Of a stretch of DNA of 64,000 nt, positions 33,979-41,462 are shown in pieces (position 1 is the stretch's first letter; each line of letters starts with the position of its first letter). Location of the stretch: positions 62,001 to 126,000 of the forward strand of contig NZ_JANDMF010000007.1 of NCBI RefSeq assembly GCF_031626875.1, read 5' to 3'. The DNA is from Clostridium sp031626875. GTDB taxonomy: Bacteria; Bacillota; Clostridia; Clostridiales; Clostridiaceae. The notes below the pieces were generated by a model. The model made no database searches. It was not told the origin of the DNA and saw nothing but the letters and a program-made list of their open reading frames with translations. Made by a program: the position numbers and the translations under genes.

Positions 33979-34070
33979 GAGATTTTTTCCATCAGTAGCA
34001 CTATAAATGTTAATAGTGTCATTAAGAATAAACCACTTTGAAATAGCAACATTAAAACATCGTTATTCAT
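33969..34070 (-). CDS. Putative holin-like type I toxin (33 aa)
   Basis: 33 codons on the minus strand: MNNDVLMLLFQSGLFLMTLL followed by TFIVLLMEKISKK. This is a single hydrophobic helix with a Leu-Leu-Thr-Phe-Ile centre and a lysine tail, the pattern of the putative holin-like toxin family (TxpA/BsrG-like group, PF16935 as I recall it). Such peptides insert in the membrane and are silenced by an antisense RNA overlapping the 3' end of the mRNA. A structured RNA on the other strand fits that role. The ribosome site is weak (AGAG), as is common for translationally repressed toxins. Confidence 0.65.
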   Translation of the reverse strand: MNNDVLMLLFQSGLFLMTLLTFIVLLMEKISKK

Positions 34071-34114
34071 ATGTATTATCTCTAATTAGCTAGATAAAAA
34101 TTAATATATTTAAC

Positions 34115-34948
34115 CTAATAACATTTTTTGCAAGCTGTATAACCCTCTTTTTCAGCTTCGCTTTTAGATAAAGTTCGTGTACCATTCATATGGCTACAAT
34201 TAGGATTTGAATGATATTTGTGCCCTTCACCAGAGGTGGCTACATAAACTGCTTGTCCATTATTTTGTTGTGTAGTGGTAGTGTTTTGTTGCTGAATAGC
34301 TTTCTGTTTTTCAGCCTCTTGAATAGCAGCTTGTTGTTGAGCAGCTTTCTGTTTTTCAGTCTCTTGAATAGCAGCTTGTTGTTGGGCAACTTTTTGTTTT
34401 TCAGCCTCTTGAATAGCAGCTTGCTCTTGGGCAACTTTTTGTTTTTCGGCTTCTTGAGCAGCAGCTTGCTCCTGGGCAACTTTTTGTTTTTCAGCTTCTT
34501 GGGCAGTAGCCTGTTCTTGAGCTTTTTTTTCATCCTCTTTAGCTTGAGTATCTTCTGAAGAGTCATTATTATATATATTAGATGATTGTCCTTGAGTTAT
34601 ATAATTTTTTGTTTTAGTAGATTGATTAGATTCTGGATTTATAATTAATAATAATGTATAAACAGAAAATACTGCATATAAAGTATATCTTGTTTTAGTA
34701 GTATATTTTTTATTTTTCCATAGGAGAAACATTCCTAATGGTGGGAAAAATATTAATGATAACCAAAGAAACCATGTCTTATTATAGAAAGGTTCTTTTG
34801 GTTTATTATTATTTTTTTTATTATAAGAATTATAATTAATTTGAATTAGAGTATCATCTGTTTTGCTATTTTCTTCTACATCTTTTGATTTTGAATGATT
34901 AATTCTCAAAGGTCTAAAGCTTTTGGCTTTTCTAAATCTAAACCCCAT
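34115..34948 (-). CDS. Membrane protein with a Gln/Ala/Glu-rich repeat stalk and a C-terminal Cys-rich domain
   Basis: 277 residues from the ATG at 34948, chosen because AGGGGG lies 10 nt before it; an upstream in-frame TTG/ATG pair lacks a site. Order: basic cytoplasmic N-terminus, two hydrophobic segments (WFLWLSLIFFPPLGMFLLW and a second ending LLLII), an external linker, five 15-residue repeats of the type AQEQAAAQEAEKQKV (probable coiled coil), and a terminal motif KYHSNPNCSHMNGT...GYTACKKCY. The last part resembles the small Cys/His metal-binding tail found at the end of some Firmicute surface and nuclease proteins. Function unknown. Confidence 0.75.
   Translation of the reverse strand: MGFRFRKAKSFRPLRINHSKSKDVEENSKTDDTLIQINYNSYNKKNNNKPKEPFYNKTWFLWLSLIFFPPLGMFLLWKNKKYTTKTRYTLYAVFSVYTLLLIINPESNQSTKTKNYITQGQSSNIYNNDSSEDTQAKEDEKKAQEQATAQEAEKQKVAQEQAAAQEAEKQKVAQEQAAIQEAEKQKVAQQQAAIQETEKQKAAQQQAAIQEAEKQKAIQQQNTTTTQQNNGQAVYVATSGEGHKYHSNPNCSHMNGTRTLSKSEAEKEGYTACKKCY
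34298..34522 (-). repeat. Five 45-bp coding repeats
   Basis: Residues encode five near-identical 15-aa units (A-Q-E/Q-Q-A-A-A/I-Q-E-A/T-E-K-Q-K-V/A). Divergence increases toward the 3' end, where I and T substitutions appear, consistent with slippage-driven expansion. The opposite-strand open frames here are artefacts of the repeat. Confidence 0.9.
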
Positions 34949-35066
34949 ATCCAATACCCCCTGCTTTAAATTTTTCAACAATTGTAGGCTTTCCATCAAT
35001 TATAATTGCATAATCAACTTTTTCACCTTTTTCTAATAAAGTATAAAGTTTTTCTTTAATTTCCAT
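34938..35066 (-). CDS. Small hypothetical protein (42 aa) upstream of the repeat-stalk protein
   Basis: MEIKEKLYTLLEKGEKVDYA and a tail ending GGIGYGV, 42 codons, with a strong AAGGAG ribosome site before the ATG at 35066. Its stop overlaps the start of the repeat-stalk gene by 11 nt, so the two are translationally coupled. No membrane segment. Its VDYAIIIDGKP stretch looks like a small beta-hairpin. The family is not recognised. Confidence 0.65.
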   Translation of the reverse strand: MEIKEKLYTLLEKGEKVDYAIIIDGKPTIVEKFKAGGIGYGV

Positions 35067-35119
35067 TATAAGTTCTCCTTAAATTTAAATTTTATAATAT
35101 ATATGTTGCAAATTGGTTT

Positions 35120-35539
35120 CTACATTCGGACACATAGCCTGTCTATTGTCTGAGTAGGAGCCATATTTATAGATTTAATAAACTTTTGGACTGAAATTCT
35201 AACTCTTGATAAAGAAGAATAAAACACATTATTAATAACAGAAGATTTTAGCCATCCCCATAACCCCTCTATTAGATTAAATTCAGGACTATATGGTGGC
35301 AAGAACATTAATTCAAATCTATCTTTAACTTCATCTAAAAAAGGTTGTATCAGTTTTGCATGATGTATTCTAGCGTTATCTAAGATCATGACTATTTTCC
35401 CTTTTGGATATTTTTTTGGAATACGTTTCCCTTGCTCATAATAGCCATATGCACTTGATGTAATATTTAAAATCTTTGCTATGTCTTTTTGAAATAATCT
35501 ATGTTCTATCCGAAGAATTTTTAATCTGTCTTTTAGCAT
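35120..35539 (-). pseudogene. Fusion of a truncated XRE regulator to an IS630-family transposase C-terminus
   Basis: The first about 42 residues are an XRE HTH (MLKDRLKILRIEHRLFQKDI, then TSSAYGYYEQGKRIP). The frame then switches without a stop to the C-terminal half of an IS630/Tc1-type DDE transposase (IVMILDNARIHHAKLIQPFL, MFLPPYSPEFNLIEGLWGWLK, with the second Asp and the Glu of DDE). The N-terminal half and first catalytic Asp of the transposase are absent, so it cannot transpose. It looks like insertion of an element into a regulator gene followed by deletion. AGGAGG lies 11 nt before the ATG of the HTH, so the fusion could still be translated. Confidence 0.8.
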
Positions 35540-35556
35540 TGTAAACTTCACCTCCT

Positions 35557-36140
35557 AAAGGATTATATTATAATTTTACAACTAAAAGTTGAAAAAATGA
35601 ATAAATACAACAAAAAAAATTTTTTTTGTATTTACAGGTAAATTAAGGTTGAAAATGAGAGCGTGAAAAATAAAATTTTAGTTTCAAGAAAAAAAGAATT
35701 TTTTTCTTAGCCAGAAGTTACAAACAATATAAAAGACAAGGGATTATAGGATGCTAGAAGCTGGAAAAAAATCTTCAATCTATGTTGACTATGAATTAGC
35801 CCAATATTGTGGATACAGAGAAAATTTTTTAATCAGCGAAACAACGTAAAGTTGTTTAAAATACAATATAACATTTAAATCAGAAGAAAGTGATTTTCCT
35901 AGTATTAGTGCGTTTCAAAATGATTGATAAAATTTTAATATGATTCATGAAAAAGCCTCCTAGCAAATGTAATTTCACTAGAAGGCTACAAATTTTTCTT
36001 CTATTGTAAAGTGTTTTTTATATTTTCTGCTTAATGCTTAAGTTAACAACATTAAGAGGACTCGTGAGAGTTACTCTCTACTTACCTAAAAACCATCTAT
36101 ATGCTGTAATTATAATCCAATATGCAGCCTTTATTCCAAA
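35557..36140. other. Degenerate intergenic region with remnants
   Basis: No intact gene. It contains two A/T-tract inverted repeats (near 35612-35634 and 35688-35709), a 32-codon plus-strand frame at 35751-35849 (SSIYVDYELAQYCGYRENFL) that looks like the tail of a lost gene but has no ribosome site, and a hairpin at 35954-35987. Its position beside an IS630 fragment suggests debris of past insertions and deletions. Confidence 0.45.
35954..35987 (-). terminator. Probable minus-strand terminator
   Basis: AGCCTCCTAG / CTAGAAGGCT, one mismatch. On the minus strand it is followed by a T-run (TTTTTCATG). It would end the XRE-cupin transcript about 150 nt after its stop. Confidence 0.6.
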
Positions 36141-36692
36141 TTATTTAGTGTAAAACATTAATATAAAAGCTTTAGCTACAATCTTAGTTTCATTACAATA
36201 ATGATGCTGTCTATCAGCCTTAAAGTGTATTACTTCTCCTTCATTAACTGTATATTTGGTATCTTCCAAACTCAATATTAAACTTCCTGAAGTTACTAAA
36301 AGATACTCTTCTACACCTTCGTAGTGAAATGAGTCTTCAGTCTGTGACTTAGGCATATATTCATTAAAATATATTTCAAATTTTTTATCTTCATCAAAAT
36401 CCATCAAGGGATGAAATGTATAGTTATTTCCCTCTATACTAGCATAATCTCCCATTTTATATATCATTGGCGAATTTAATGTATTATCTTTTAGAAAAGA
36501 ATTTAAGGGGATCTTTAAAGCATTTGCAAGATTCCATAATATGTTTATAGATGGATTTCTAATTCCCCTTTCTATTTCACTTATCATACTTTTACTTACA
36601 CCTGAATTAGCAGATAATGCATCTATTGTTAAAAATCTTGATTTTCTTATTTTTTTTAAATTTTCCCCAATATTTATATTGATATCTTTCAT
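36141..36692 (-). CDS. XRE-family regulator with C-terminal cupin domain
   Basis: 183 residues from ATG 36692, preceded by AGAGGTG; an upstream in-frame ATG lacks a site. N-terminal HTH (IGENLKKIRKSRFLTIDALS, SGVSKSMISEIERGIRNPSI) and C-terminal cupin (VEEYLLVTSGSLILSL, YTVNEGEVIHFKADRQHHY) with metal-site His/Glu residues. Regulators of this type respond to small ligands. It is divergent from a threonine-aldolase-like gene with a perfect 10-bp inverted repeat between them, so it probably controls that gene and itself. Confidence 0.9.
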   Translation of the reverse strand: MKDININIGENLKKIRKSRFLTIDALSANSGVSKSMISEIERGIRNPSINILWNLANALKIPLNSFLKDNTLNSPMIYKMGDYASIEGNNYTFHPLMDFDEDKKFEIYFNEYMPKSQTEDSFHYEGVEEYLLVTSGSLILSLEDTKYTVNEGEVIHFKADRQHHYCNETKIVAKAFILMFYTK

Positions 36693-36754
36693 TAAAAGCA
36701 CCTCTTTCTTAATTATAAAAAAGGCTTGTAAAAACAAGCACATTTGTATATAAT

Positions 36755-36788
36755 TTCGATATACAGATTATTAAATCGGTATATCGAA
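36755..36788. promoter_or_regulatory. Operator between the XRE-cupin regulator and the aldolase-like gene
   Basis: Perfect inverted repeat TTCGATATAC (36755-36764) and GTATATCGAA (36779-36788) with a 14-nt spacer, midway between two divergent starts. It is unusually G/C-marked for this A+T-rich spacer. Confidence 0.7.
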
Positions 36789-36879
36789 TTAATTGTTTTC
36801 TTTTTTTATATTAAATCAAATTATATACTTTAATCAACAAAAATTTATGATGTTATTTTTTAAGGAGGTCGTTAAATAA

Positions 36880-37920
36880 ATGTATAGTTTTAAAAATGAT
36901 TATAGTGAAGGAGCTCATCCAAGAATATTAAATGCTTTAATAGGATCTAATTTTGAACAAACTGAAGGCTACGGAGAAGATTATTATACAATTAAAGCTA
37001 TTGAATTTTTAAAGAGTAAAATTAAAAACAATAATATCCATATTCATTTTTTTACTGGTGGTACTTCAACTAATCTTACTTCAATCTCAGCCTTTTTAAG
37101 ATCTCATGAGGCAGTAATAGCAGCAAATACAGGGCATATTTTTGTTCATGAAACAGGTGCTATTGAAGCTACAGGTCATAAAGTAATCTCTGTTGAAGTA
37201 ATGGATGGAAAACTTAATACTCGGCATATAAAGTCAGTATTAGATATTCATACCGATGAACATATGGTAAAACCTAAACTAGTTTATATATCAAATCCTA
37301 CAGAAGTTGGTTCAATATATACAAAAAATGAGCTTGAACAAATAAGCAATTTCTGCAGAGAAAATAACCTAATTTTATTTATTGATGGAGCAAGATTGGG
37401 GTCAGCTTTGTGTTCTAATGAAAATGATATAGAACTTTCTGATTTAGGAAGATTAGCTGATGCATTCTATATTGGAGGTACAAAAAATGGTGCATTACTT
37501 GGTGAAGCACTTGTGATTTGTAAAGATTCATTAAAAGATGATTTTAGATTTAATATGAAACAAAAAGGTGCGCTTATGGCTAAAGGAAGAATTTTAGGTA
37601 TGCAGTTTCTTGAACTTTTTAAGGACAATCTTTACTTTGAACTTGCAATTCATGCTAATAATATGGCTAGTTTACTTAGCAAGGAGATTAGTTCAATGGG
37701 GTATAAATTTTTAAGTTACTCTCCAACAAATCAGATTTTCCCCATTCTTCCAAACGAAGTAATTAAAGAACTTCAAGAAAAGTATTTATTCTATATATGG
37801 GAAAAGGTTGATGATAATAATTCTTCTATTCGTCTTGTAACCTCCTGGGCTACTAGTAAGGAGGCAGTAGAAAATTTCATTAATGACTTAAAAATCTTAC
37901 AAGTTAAATATATTTCATAA
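36880..37920 (+). CDS. Low-specificity L-threonine aldolase / beta-eliminating-lyase family PLP enzyme
   Basis: 346 residues, fold type I PLP enzyme. Features: FKNDYSEGAHPRILNAL start, TEGYGEDYYT, FTGGTSTNLTSISAFL (cofactor-phosphate loop), HIFVHETGAIEATGHK, LFIDGARLGSAL (Asp that pairs the pyridine N) and FYIGGTKNGALLGEALVI with the Schiff-base Lys. It probably cleaves threonine or a related beta-hydroxy amino acid to glycine and an aldehyde. An AAGGAGG ribosome site lies 10 nt upstream. Control by the divergent XRE-cupin regulator is likely. Confidence 0.9.
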   Translation: MYSFKNDYSEGAHPRILNALIGSNFEQTEGYGEDYYTIKAIEFLKSKIKNNNIHIHFFTGGTSTNLTSISAFLRSHEAVIAANTGHIFVHETGAIEATGHKVISVEVMDGKLNTRHIKSVLDIHTDEHMVKPKLVYISNPTEVGSIYTKNELEQISNFCRENNLILFIDGARLGSALCSNENDIELSDLGRLADAFYIGGTKNGALLGEALVICKDSLKDDFRFNMKQKGALMAKGRILGMQFLELFKDNLYFELAIHANNMASLLSKEISSMGYKFLSYSPTNQIFPILPNEVIKELQEKYLFYIWEKVDDNNSSIRLVTSWATSKEAVENFINDLKILQVKYIS

Positions 37921-38048
37921 TTATATAAATTTGTTGCAACATATAGATTTTTAAAGAATTCTATTCACTATTGGTTATTAATGTAATGATGGGACTGCTT
38001 TTTTACATGTATGTCAGCTACATCTCTAGTATATGAATACTCATGTTA

Positions 38049-38092
38049 TGAAAAACTTTCCGCATAAAATACACTTGCAATATGTGGAAAGT
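38049..38092 (-). terminator. Hairpin, probable minus-strand terminator
   Basis: 12-bp stem with one mismatch (38055-38066 with 38081-38092), followed on the minus strand by TTTTTCAT. It lies downstream of the MerR-like remnant. The rest of 37921-38164 shows nothing I can support. Confidence 0.55.
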
Positions 38093-38164
38093 GATTATTT
38101 ATCTTATTTTTGATAACTGCAAATTTGGGGTTACTATATTTTTTATTAGTATCACTATGAAATT

Positions 38165-38440
38165 TTATGAAGCTCCATTTTTACCTGGAATTTGAGGGAA
38201 AGAATCTTCTTCTTTTGATTCTAAGTTGGAAATATTCCAAGCTTCTGGATTGCTGTTATCTGGTATACGATGATTCATAATGTCATCATACCATTTGGTT
38301 TTATGCTCAATATAGTGATATCTTTCATTCATTTCCTCTAATTATTTCTTTTGGTCTAAAATAATTTCATATCTTATTTTTAAAGTGGATTCACCTTCCA
38401 AACATAGATTTACATAATCCTTGACTGCTTTTATGGACAT
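38165..38440 (-). pseudogene. MerR-family regulator remnant with an in-frame stop
   Basis: Minus-strand reading gives MSIKAVKDYVNLCLEGESTL and IRYEIILDQKK, then a TAA, then LEEMNERYHYIEHKTKWYDD and a tail ending PQIPGKNGAS. This matches the middle and C-terminal dimerisation helix of a MerR regulator (GMSIKEIKEY...LCLEG...HKTKWYD). The N-terminal HTH is missing and the stop codon lies in the linker, so it is a decayed gene. Confidence 0.75.
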
Positions 38441-38582
38441 ACCAGATCTATAGATTTAACCATGTATACCTTGGTTAAGGCTATATTTATAAGCGAAAAT
38501 ACTGTATAATAAGTAAAAATCATAAAAATTTGTATTATAAAAAATAAATTAACTAATATATAGATAATTGAGGAGGAATTAA

Positions 38583-39089
38583 ATGAAATTTAGAAAAGCA
38601 ATTGAAACAGACATCAACAATATAATAGGTATCATTGGCCAAGCACAAGCTTATTTTAAAGAACAAGGAATTAATCAATGGCAGGACAATTATCCTAATG
38701 TTGAAATAATAAATAATGATATTGAAAATAATAATAGTTATGTACTTCTAAAAGATGAAAATATTGTTGCTACTGCAGCAGTTTCTTTTGATGAAGAAAA
38801 AACATATGATTCTATTTATGAAGGCCAATGGTTTAGTAATGATGAATATGCAGTTATTCATAGAATTGCAGTTGATAACAATTGTAAAGGTTTGGGATTA
38901 TCATCACAAATTATTAAAAATGTAGAGAAACTTTGTTTAGAAAAAGGTGTGTATAGTATAAAAGTGGACACACATAAAGAAAATGTATCTATGCAAAAGT
39001 TACTTAAGAAAAATAAATTTCAGTATTGTGGAATAATTTATTTGGAAGACGGGAGTAAAAGAATAGCTTTTGAGAAAATACTATACTAA
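38583..39089 (+). CDS. GNAT-family N-acetyltransferase
   Basis: 168 residues, complete GNAT fold: KFRKAIETDINNIIGII start, strand 4 VIHRIAVDNNCKGLGLSSQI with the acetyl-CoA pyrophosphate loop, and a C-terminal VDTHKENVSMQKLLKKNKFQ typical of the small-molecule acetyltransferases. The substrate is unknown. GAGGAGG lies 7 nt before the ATG. Single gene between a regulator remnant and a DedA gene. Confidence 0.88.
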   Translation: MKFRKAIETDINNIIGIIGQAQAYFKEQGINQWQDNYPNVEIINNDIENNNSYVLLKDENIVATAAVSFDEEKTYDSIYEGQWFSNDEYAVIHRIAVDNNCKGLGLSSQIIKNVEKLCLEKGVYSIKVDTHKENVSMQKLLKKNKFQYCGIIYLEDGSKRIAFEKILY

Positions 39090-39255
39090 ATAGCAAAGTA
39101 TAATATCTAAAATCAATTATGTTATCTATCACATAAATAAGGATTATATTAAAAATTTATGGTATTATAAATATGTTGTTATAGTTAAAAATGGAAATAT
39201 AACTTTTATAATATTTCTATAAAAAATAAAAGTAAGTAAATAGAAGGAGGATAAT

Positions 39256-39885
39256 ATGTTAGAAACTCTAGTAAATTGGGTTATAGCTCTATTGGATAAG
39301 GTAGGTTACTTTGGAGTATTTACTTTAATGGGCTTAGAGAGTGCATGTATACCTATTCCTAGTGAGGCTATACTACCATTTGGAGGATATTTAGCATCAC
39401 CAGCTAATACAGGGACACAGCTTAACTTAGTATTTGTAATTTTATGGGGGACTATAGGTGGTACTTTAGGATCAGTAATTACATATCTTATAGGAGCTAA
39501 AGGCGGAAGACCTTTAGTTGATAAATATGCTGCAAAACTTAGACTTAATAAGTCTCACATAGAGATGAGTTATAAATATTTTAATAAATATGGTGAAAAA
39601 ATAGCATTCTTTTCAAGATTACTTCCTATTATAAGGACATTTATTTCACTACCAGCAGGAATTAGTAAAATGGATTTTAAGAAGTTTGTTTTTTATACAT
39701 TCATAGGATCTTTATTATGGAGTATATTATTAGGTTATGCAGGCTATGCTATGGGAGAAAATTGGACATTAATACGTGAATGGCTTCATATAGCAGACTA
39801 TATAGTTGTAGCTGGAGTTGTAGGCTTAATCATATTTATTTTAGTTAAAAAGAGTAAAAAAGCTAAAGTAGAAAATCAAAATTAA
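39256..39885 (+). CDS. DedA-family membrane protein (SNARE-associated/VTT domain)
   Basis: 209 residues, five to six hydrophobic segments. DedA signatures: LMGLESACIPIPSEAILPFGG near the N-terminus, then GSVITYLIGAKGGRP and FFSRLLPIIRTFISLPAGI, where the conserved Arg residues are functional in the family. These proteins take part in membrane lipid translocation (undecaprenyl-phosphate or PE flippases in studied members). GAAGGAGG ribosome site. A stem without a T-run follows. Confidence 0.92.
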   Translation: MLETLVNWVIALLDKVGYFGVFTLMGLESACIPIPSEAILPFGGYLASPANTGTQLNLVFVILWGTIGGTLGSVITYLIGAKGGRPLVDKYAAKLRLNKSHIEMSYKYFNKYGEKIAFFSRLLPIIRTFISLPAGISKMDFKKFVFYTFIGSLLWSILLGYAGYAMGENWTLIREWLHIADYIVVAGVVGLIIFILVKKSKKAKVENQN

Positions 39886-39901
39886 TAGATATTTATCATT
39901 T

Positions 39902-39933
39902 GAAAGTGTACAAGATTATTTTTGTACACTTTC
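39902..39933 (+). terminator. Hairpin after the DedA gene
   Basis: 11-bp stem GAAAGTGTACA / TGTACACTTTC (39902-39912 with 39923-39933). No T-run follows, so termination is uncertain. Confidence 0.5.
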
Positions 39934-39967
39934 TGAATTTATCAGCTAAAGTTTTATTATATAAATA

Positions 39968-40025
39968 GACAATATATTGACTAATATGTTTTTTAGGAAT
40001 ATACTTAAATAGTCAATATATTGTC
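39968..40025 (+). promoter_or_regulatory. Paired MarR-type operators upstream of the BAAT-type hydrolase
   Basis: GACAATATATTGACT (39968-39982) and its exact reverse complement AGTCAATATATTGTC (40011-40025). Each contains the palindrome CAATATATTG. The same 15-mer with one change recurs at 41405-41419 before the marR gene. Confidence 0.7.
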
Positions 40026-40082
40026 AATTTAAAAATCTTAGTAATTACTATATCTAATATAATGTGCAGGGAGAATTTAATT

Positions 40083-41366
40083 ATGAAAATAGAAATATCT
40101 AAAAAAGAAGCACTTGCAGATGAAAAATTAAAAATTAGAATAACAGAATTAAAATCAAATAGTAAACTAAGGATAAGCATGAAGATGGAATTGCCATGGT
40201 GCATAGGTGAAGAATATTCCTCTTATGGAATATTTCTTTCAGATGAAAAAGGTGAAGTAGACCTAAATTTAGCTAAGCCTATAGAAGGAACTTATGAAAG
40301 TAATAATTCTATGGGGTTAATCTATTCTATGAAAAAATCAAAAAGTGAAGGCAAAAATATTTCGGAAAATATATCTATTGAAAAACCAATTATTATTAAT
40401 ATGTTATTTGAATCTTCTGATGAAAAAGAAGAAATTACTTTAAAGAGATTATTTAAAACAGAAGATGTTATTATTAAAGATATTTGTGAAAAAGATTTTT
40501 CAGGAAAGTTGTTCTATAAAAAAAAGTCTAAGCAAAAAACAATTTTAATGTTAGGTGGATCTGATGGTAATATAAATGCAGTAACTCTTATGGCAGCTCC
40601 TTTAGCTTCAAGAGGATTTAATGTTCTTGTGGTTCCATACTTTAATTATGAGGGACTTCATGAGAGATTAGAAAAAATTCCACTAGAGTATTTTGAAAAA
40701 ATATTTGAATGGATTAAGAATAATGAAATTACAAAGTCAGAATATATATTTATTCATGGAACTTCAAAAGGAGGAGAATTAGCACTTTTACTTGCTTCAA
40801 GATATAAGGAAGTTAAAAAAGTTGTTGCAGTAGAACCTCATGCATACTGTTTTCAAGCTCTTGATAGAATGAATACTGGTAAGAATGTTTCTTCATGGGA
40901 ATATAAAGGTGAATCAATTCCGTATATCAAAATAGATGATAGTATAGCATTTCAAGACTTAAAAAAATCTCAAAAAGAAGGTACAACATTTGGTTTTGCA
41001 AATGCCTATAAAAAAAGTGTTGAAAAAGCAGAAAATAAGGAAGAGGCAAGAATTAAGCTAGAGAATTCAGAATCAGACATTCTCATGATTGCAGGAGCAG
41101 ATGATAATATGTGGAACAGTTATGATGGGTGCCTAGAGATATTAGATAAATTAAAAAATAGCAACTATAAGCATAAAGTGGAATTAGTAACTTGTAAAAA
41201 AATGGGGCATCCAATGCCAATTCCATACATTATTCCTATAAGTGAAAATTTATTTAGGCATATGATGGGTGGAGTATTTACTTCAGGTGGAACAATAGAA
41301 GGTAACGCAGAGGGACAATATAAATCATGGAAAAGGATGATTGAATTTTTCAATGAAACTATATAA
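40083..41366 (+). CDS. Acyl-CoA thioester hydrolase/BAAT-family alpha/beta hydrolase
   Basis: 427 residues from ATG 40083 (AGGGAG at 40068-40073; an ATG at 40062 overlaps that site and is unlikely). The N-terminal beta domain (about 1-130) matches the acyl-CoA thioesterase/BAAT N-domain. The C-terminal catalytic domain has the nucleophile Ser in FIHGTSKGGELALLLAS, the acid in GADDNMWNSY and the His in KKMGHPMPIPYII. Bacterial relatives are often linked to drug or toxic acyl stress. It is flanked by operators shared with the downstream marR gene. Confidence 0.88.
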   Translation: MKIEISKKEALADEKLKIRITELKSNSKLRISMKMELPWCIGEEYSSYGIFLSDEKGEVDLNLAKPIEGTYESNNSMGLIYSMKKSKSEGKNISENISIEKPIIINMLFESSDEKEEITLKRLFKTEDVIIKDICEKDFSGKLFYKKKSKQKTILMLGGSDGNINAVTLMAAPLASRGFNVLVVPYFNYEGLHERLEKIPLEYFEKIFEWIKNNEITKSEYIFIHGTSKGGELALLLASRYKEVKKVVAVEPHAYCFQALDRMNTGKNVSSWEYKGESIPYIKIDDSIAFQDLKKSQKEGTTFGFANAYKKSVEKAENKEEARIKLENSESDILMIAGADDNMWNSYDGCLEILDKLKNSNYKHKVELVTCKKMGHPMPIPYIIPISENLFRHMMGGVFTSGGTIEGNAEGQYKSWKRMIEFFNETI

Positions 41367-41399
41367 ATTCTTGATATTTCCATAATAAAGTTATATAAT

Positions 41400-41436
41400 C
41401 AATAGACAATGTATTGACTAAATATATTGTCTATTG
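41400..41436 (+). promoter_or_regulatory. MarR autoregulatory operator
   Basis: Inverted repeat CAATAGACAAT (41400-41410) / ATTGTCTATTG (41426-41436) containing GACAATGTATTGACT, nearly identical to the 39968 site. It lies about 27 bp before the marR start. Confidence 0.7.
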
Positions 41437-41462
41437 ATTTTTTATTTAAGGGGATTTTCAAT

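Noticed and set aside
33850..34041. A 63-codon plus-strand frame
   Set aside because: It runs through three RNA hairpins and the terminator, lacks a ribosome site, and overlaps the better-supported minus-strand toxin.
34298..34522. Regular repeats considered as a CRISPR array
   Set aside because: The units are contiguous 45-bp repeats in frame with no unique spacers, and no cas genes are present.
34211..34566. Two long open frames (plus strand Leu/Ser rich, minus strand Lys/Leu rich) over the repeat region
   Set aside because: They are by-products of the 45-bp coding repeats of the real gene at 34115-34948; composition is improbable and there are no ribosome sites.
35120..35539. A functional IS630 transposase
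   Set aside because: The N-terminal half and first catalytic Asp are absent and no terminal inverted repeats were identified.
36078..36140. A 20-codon in-frame extension after the XRE-cupin stop codon (FGIKAAYWIIITAYRWFLGK)
   Set aside because: The cupin protein already has the normal length for its family, and nothing supports stop-codon read-through; probably chance or a remnant.
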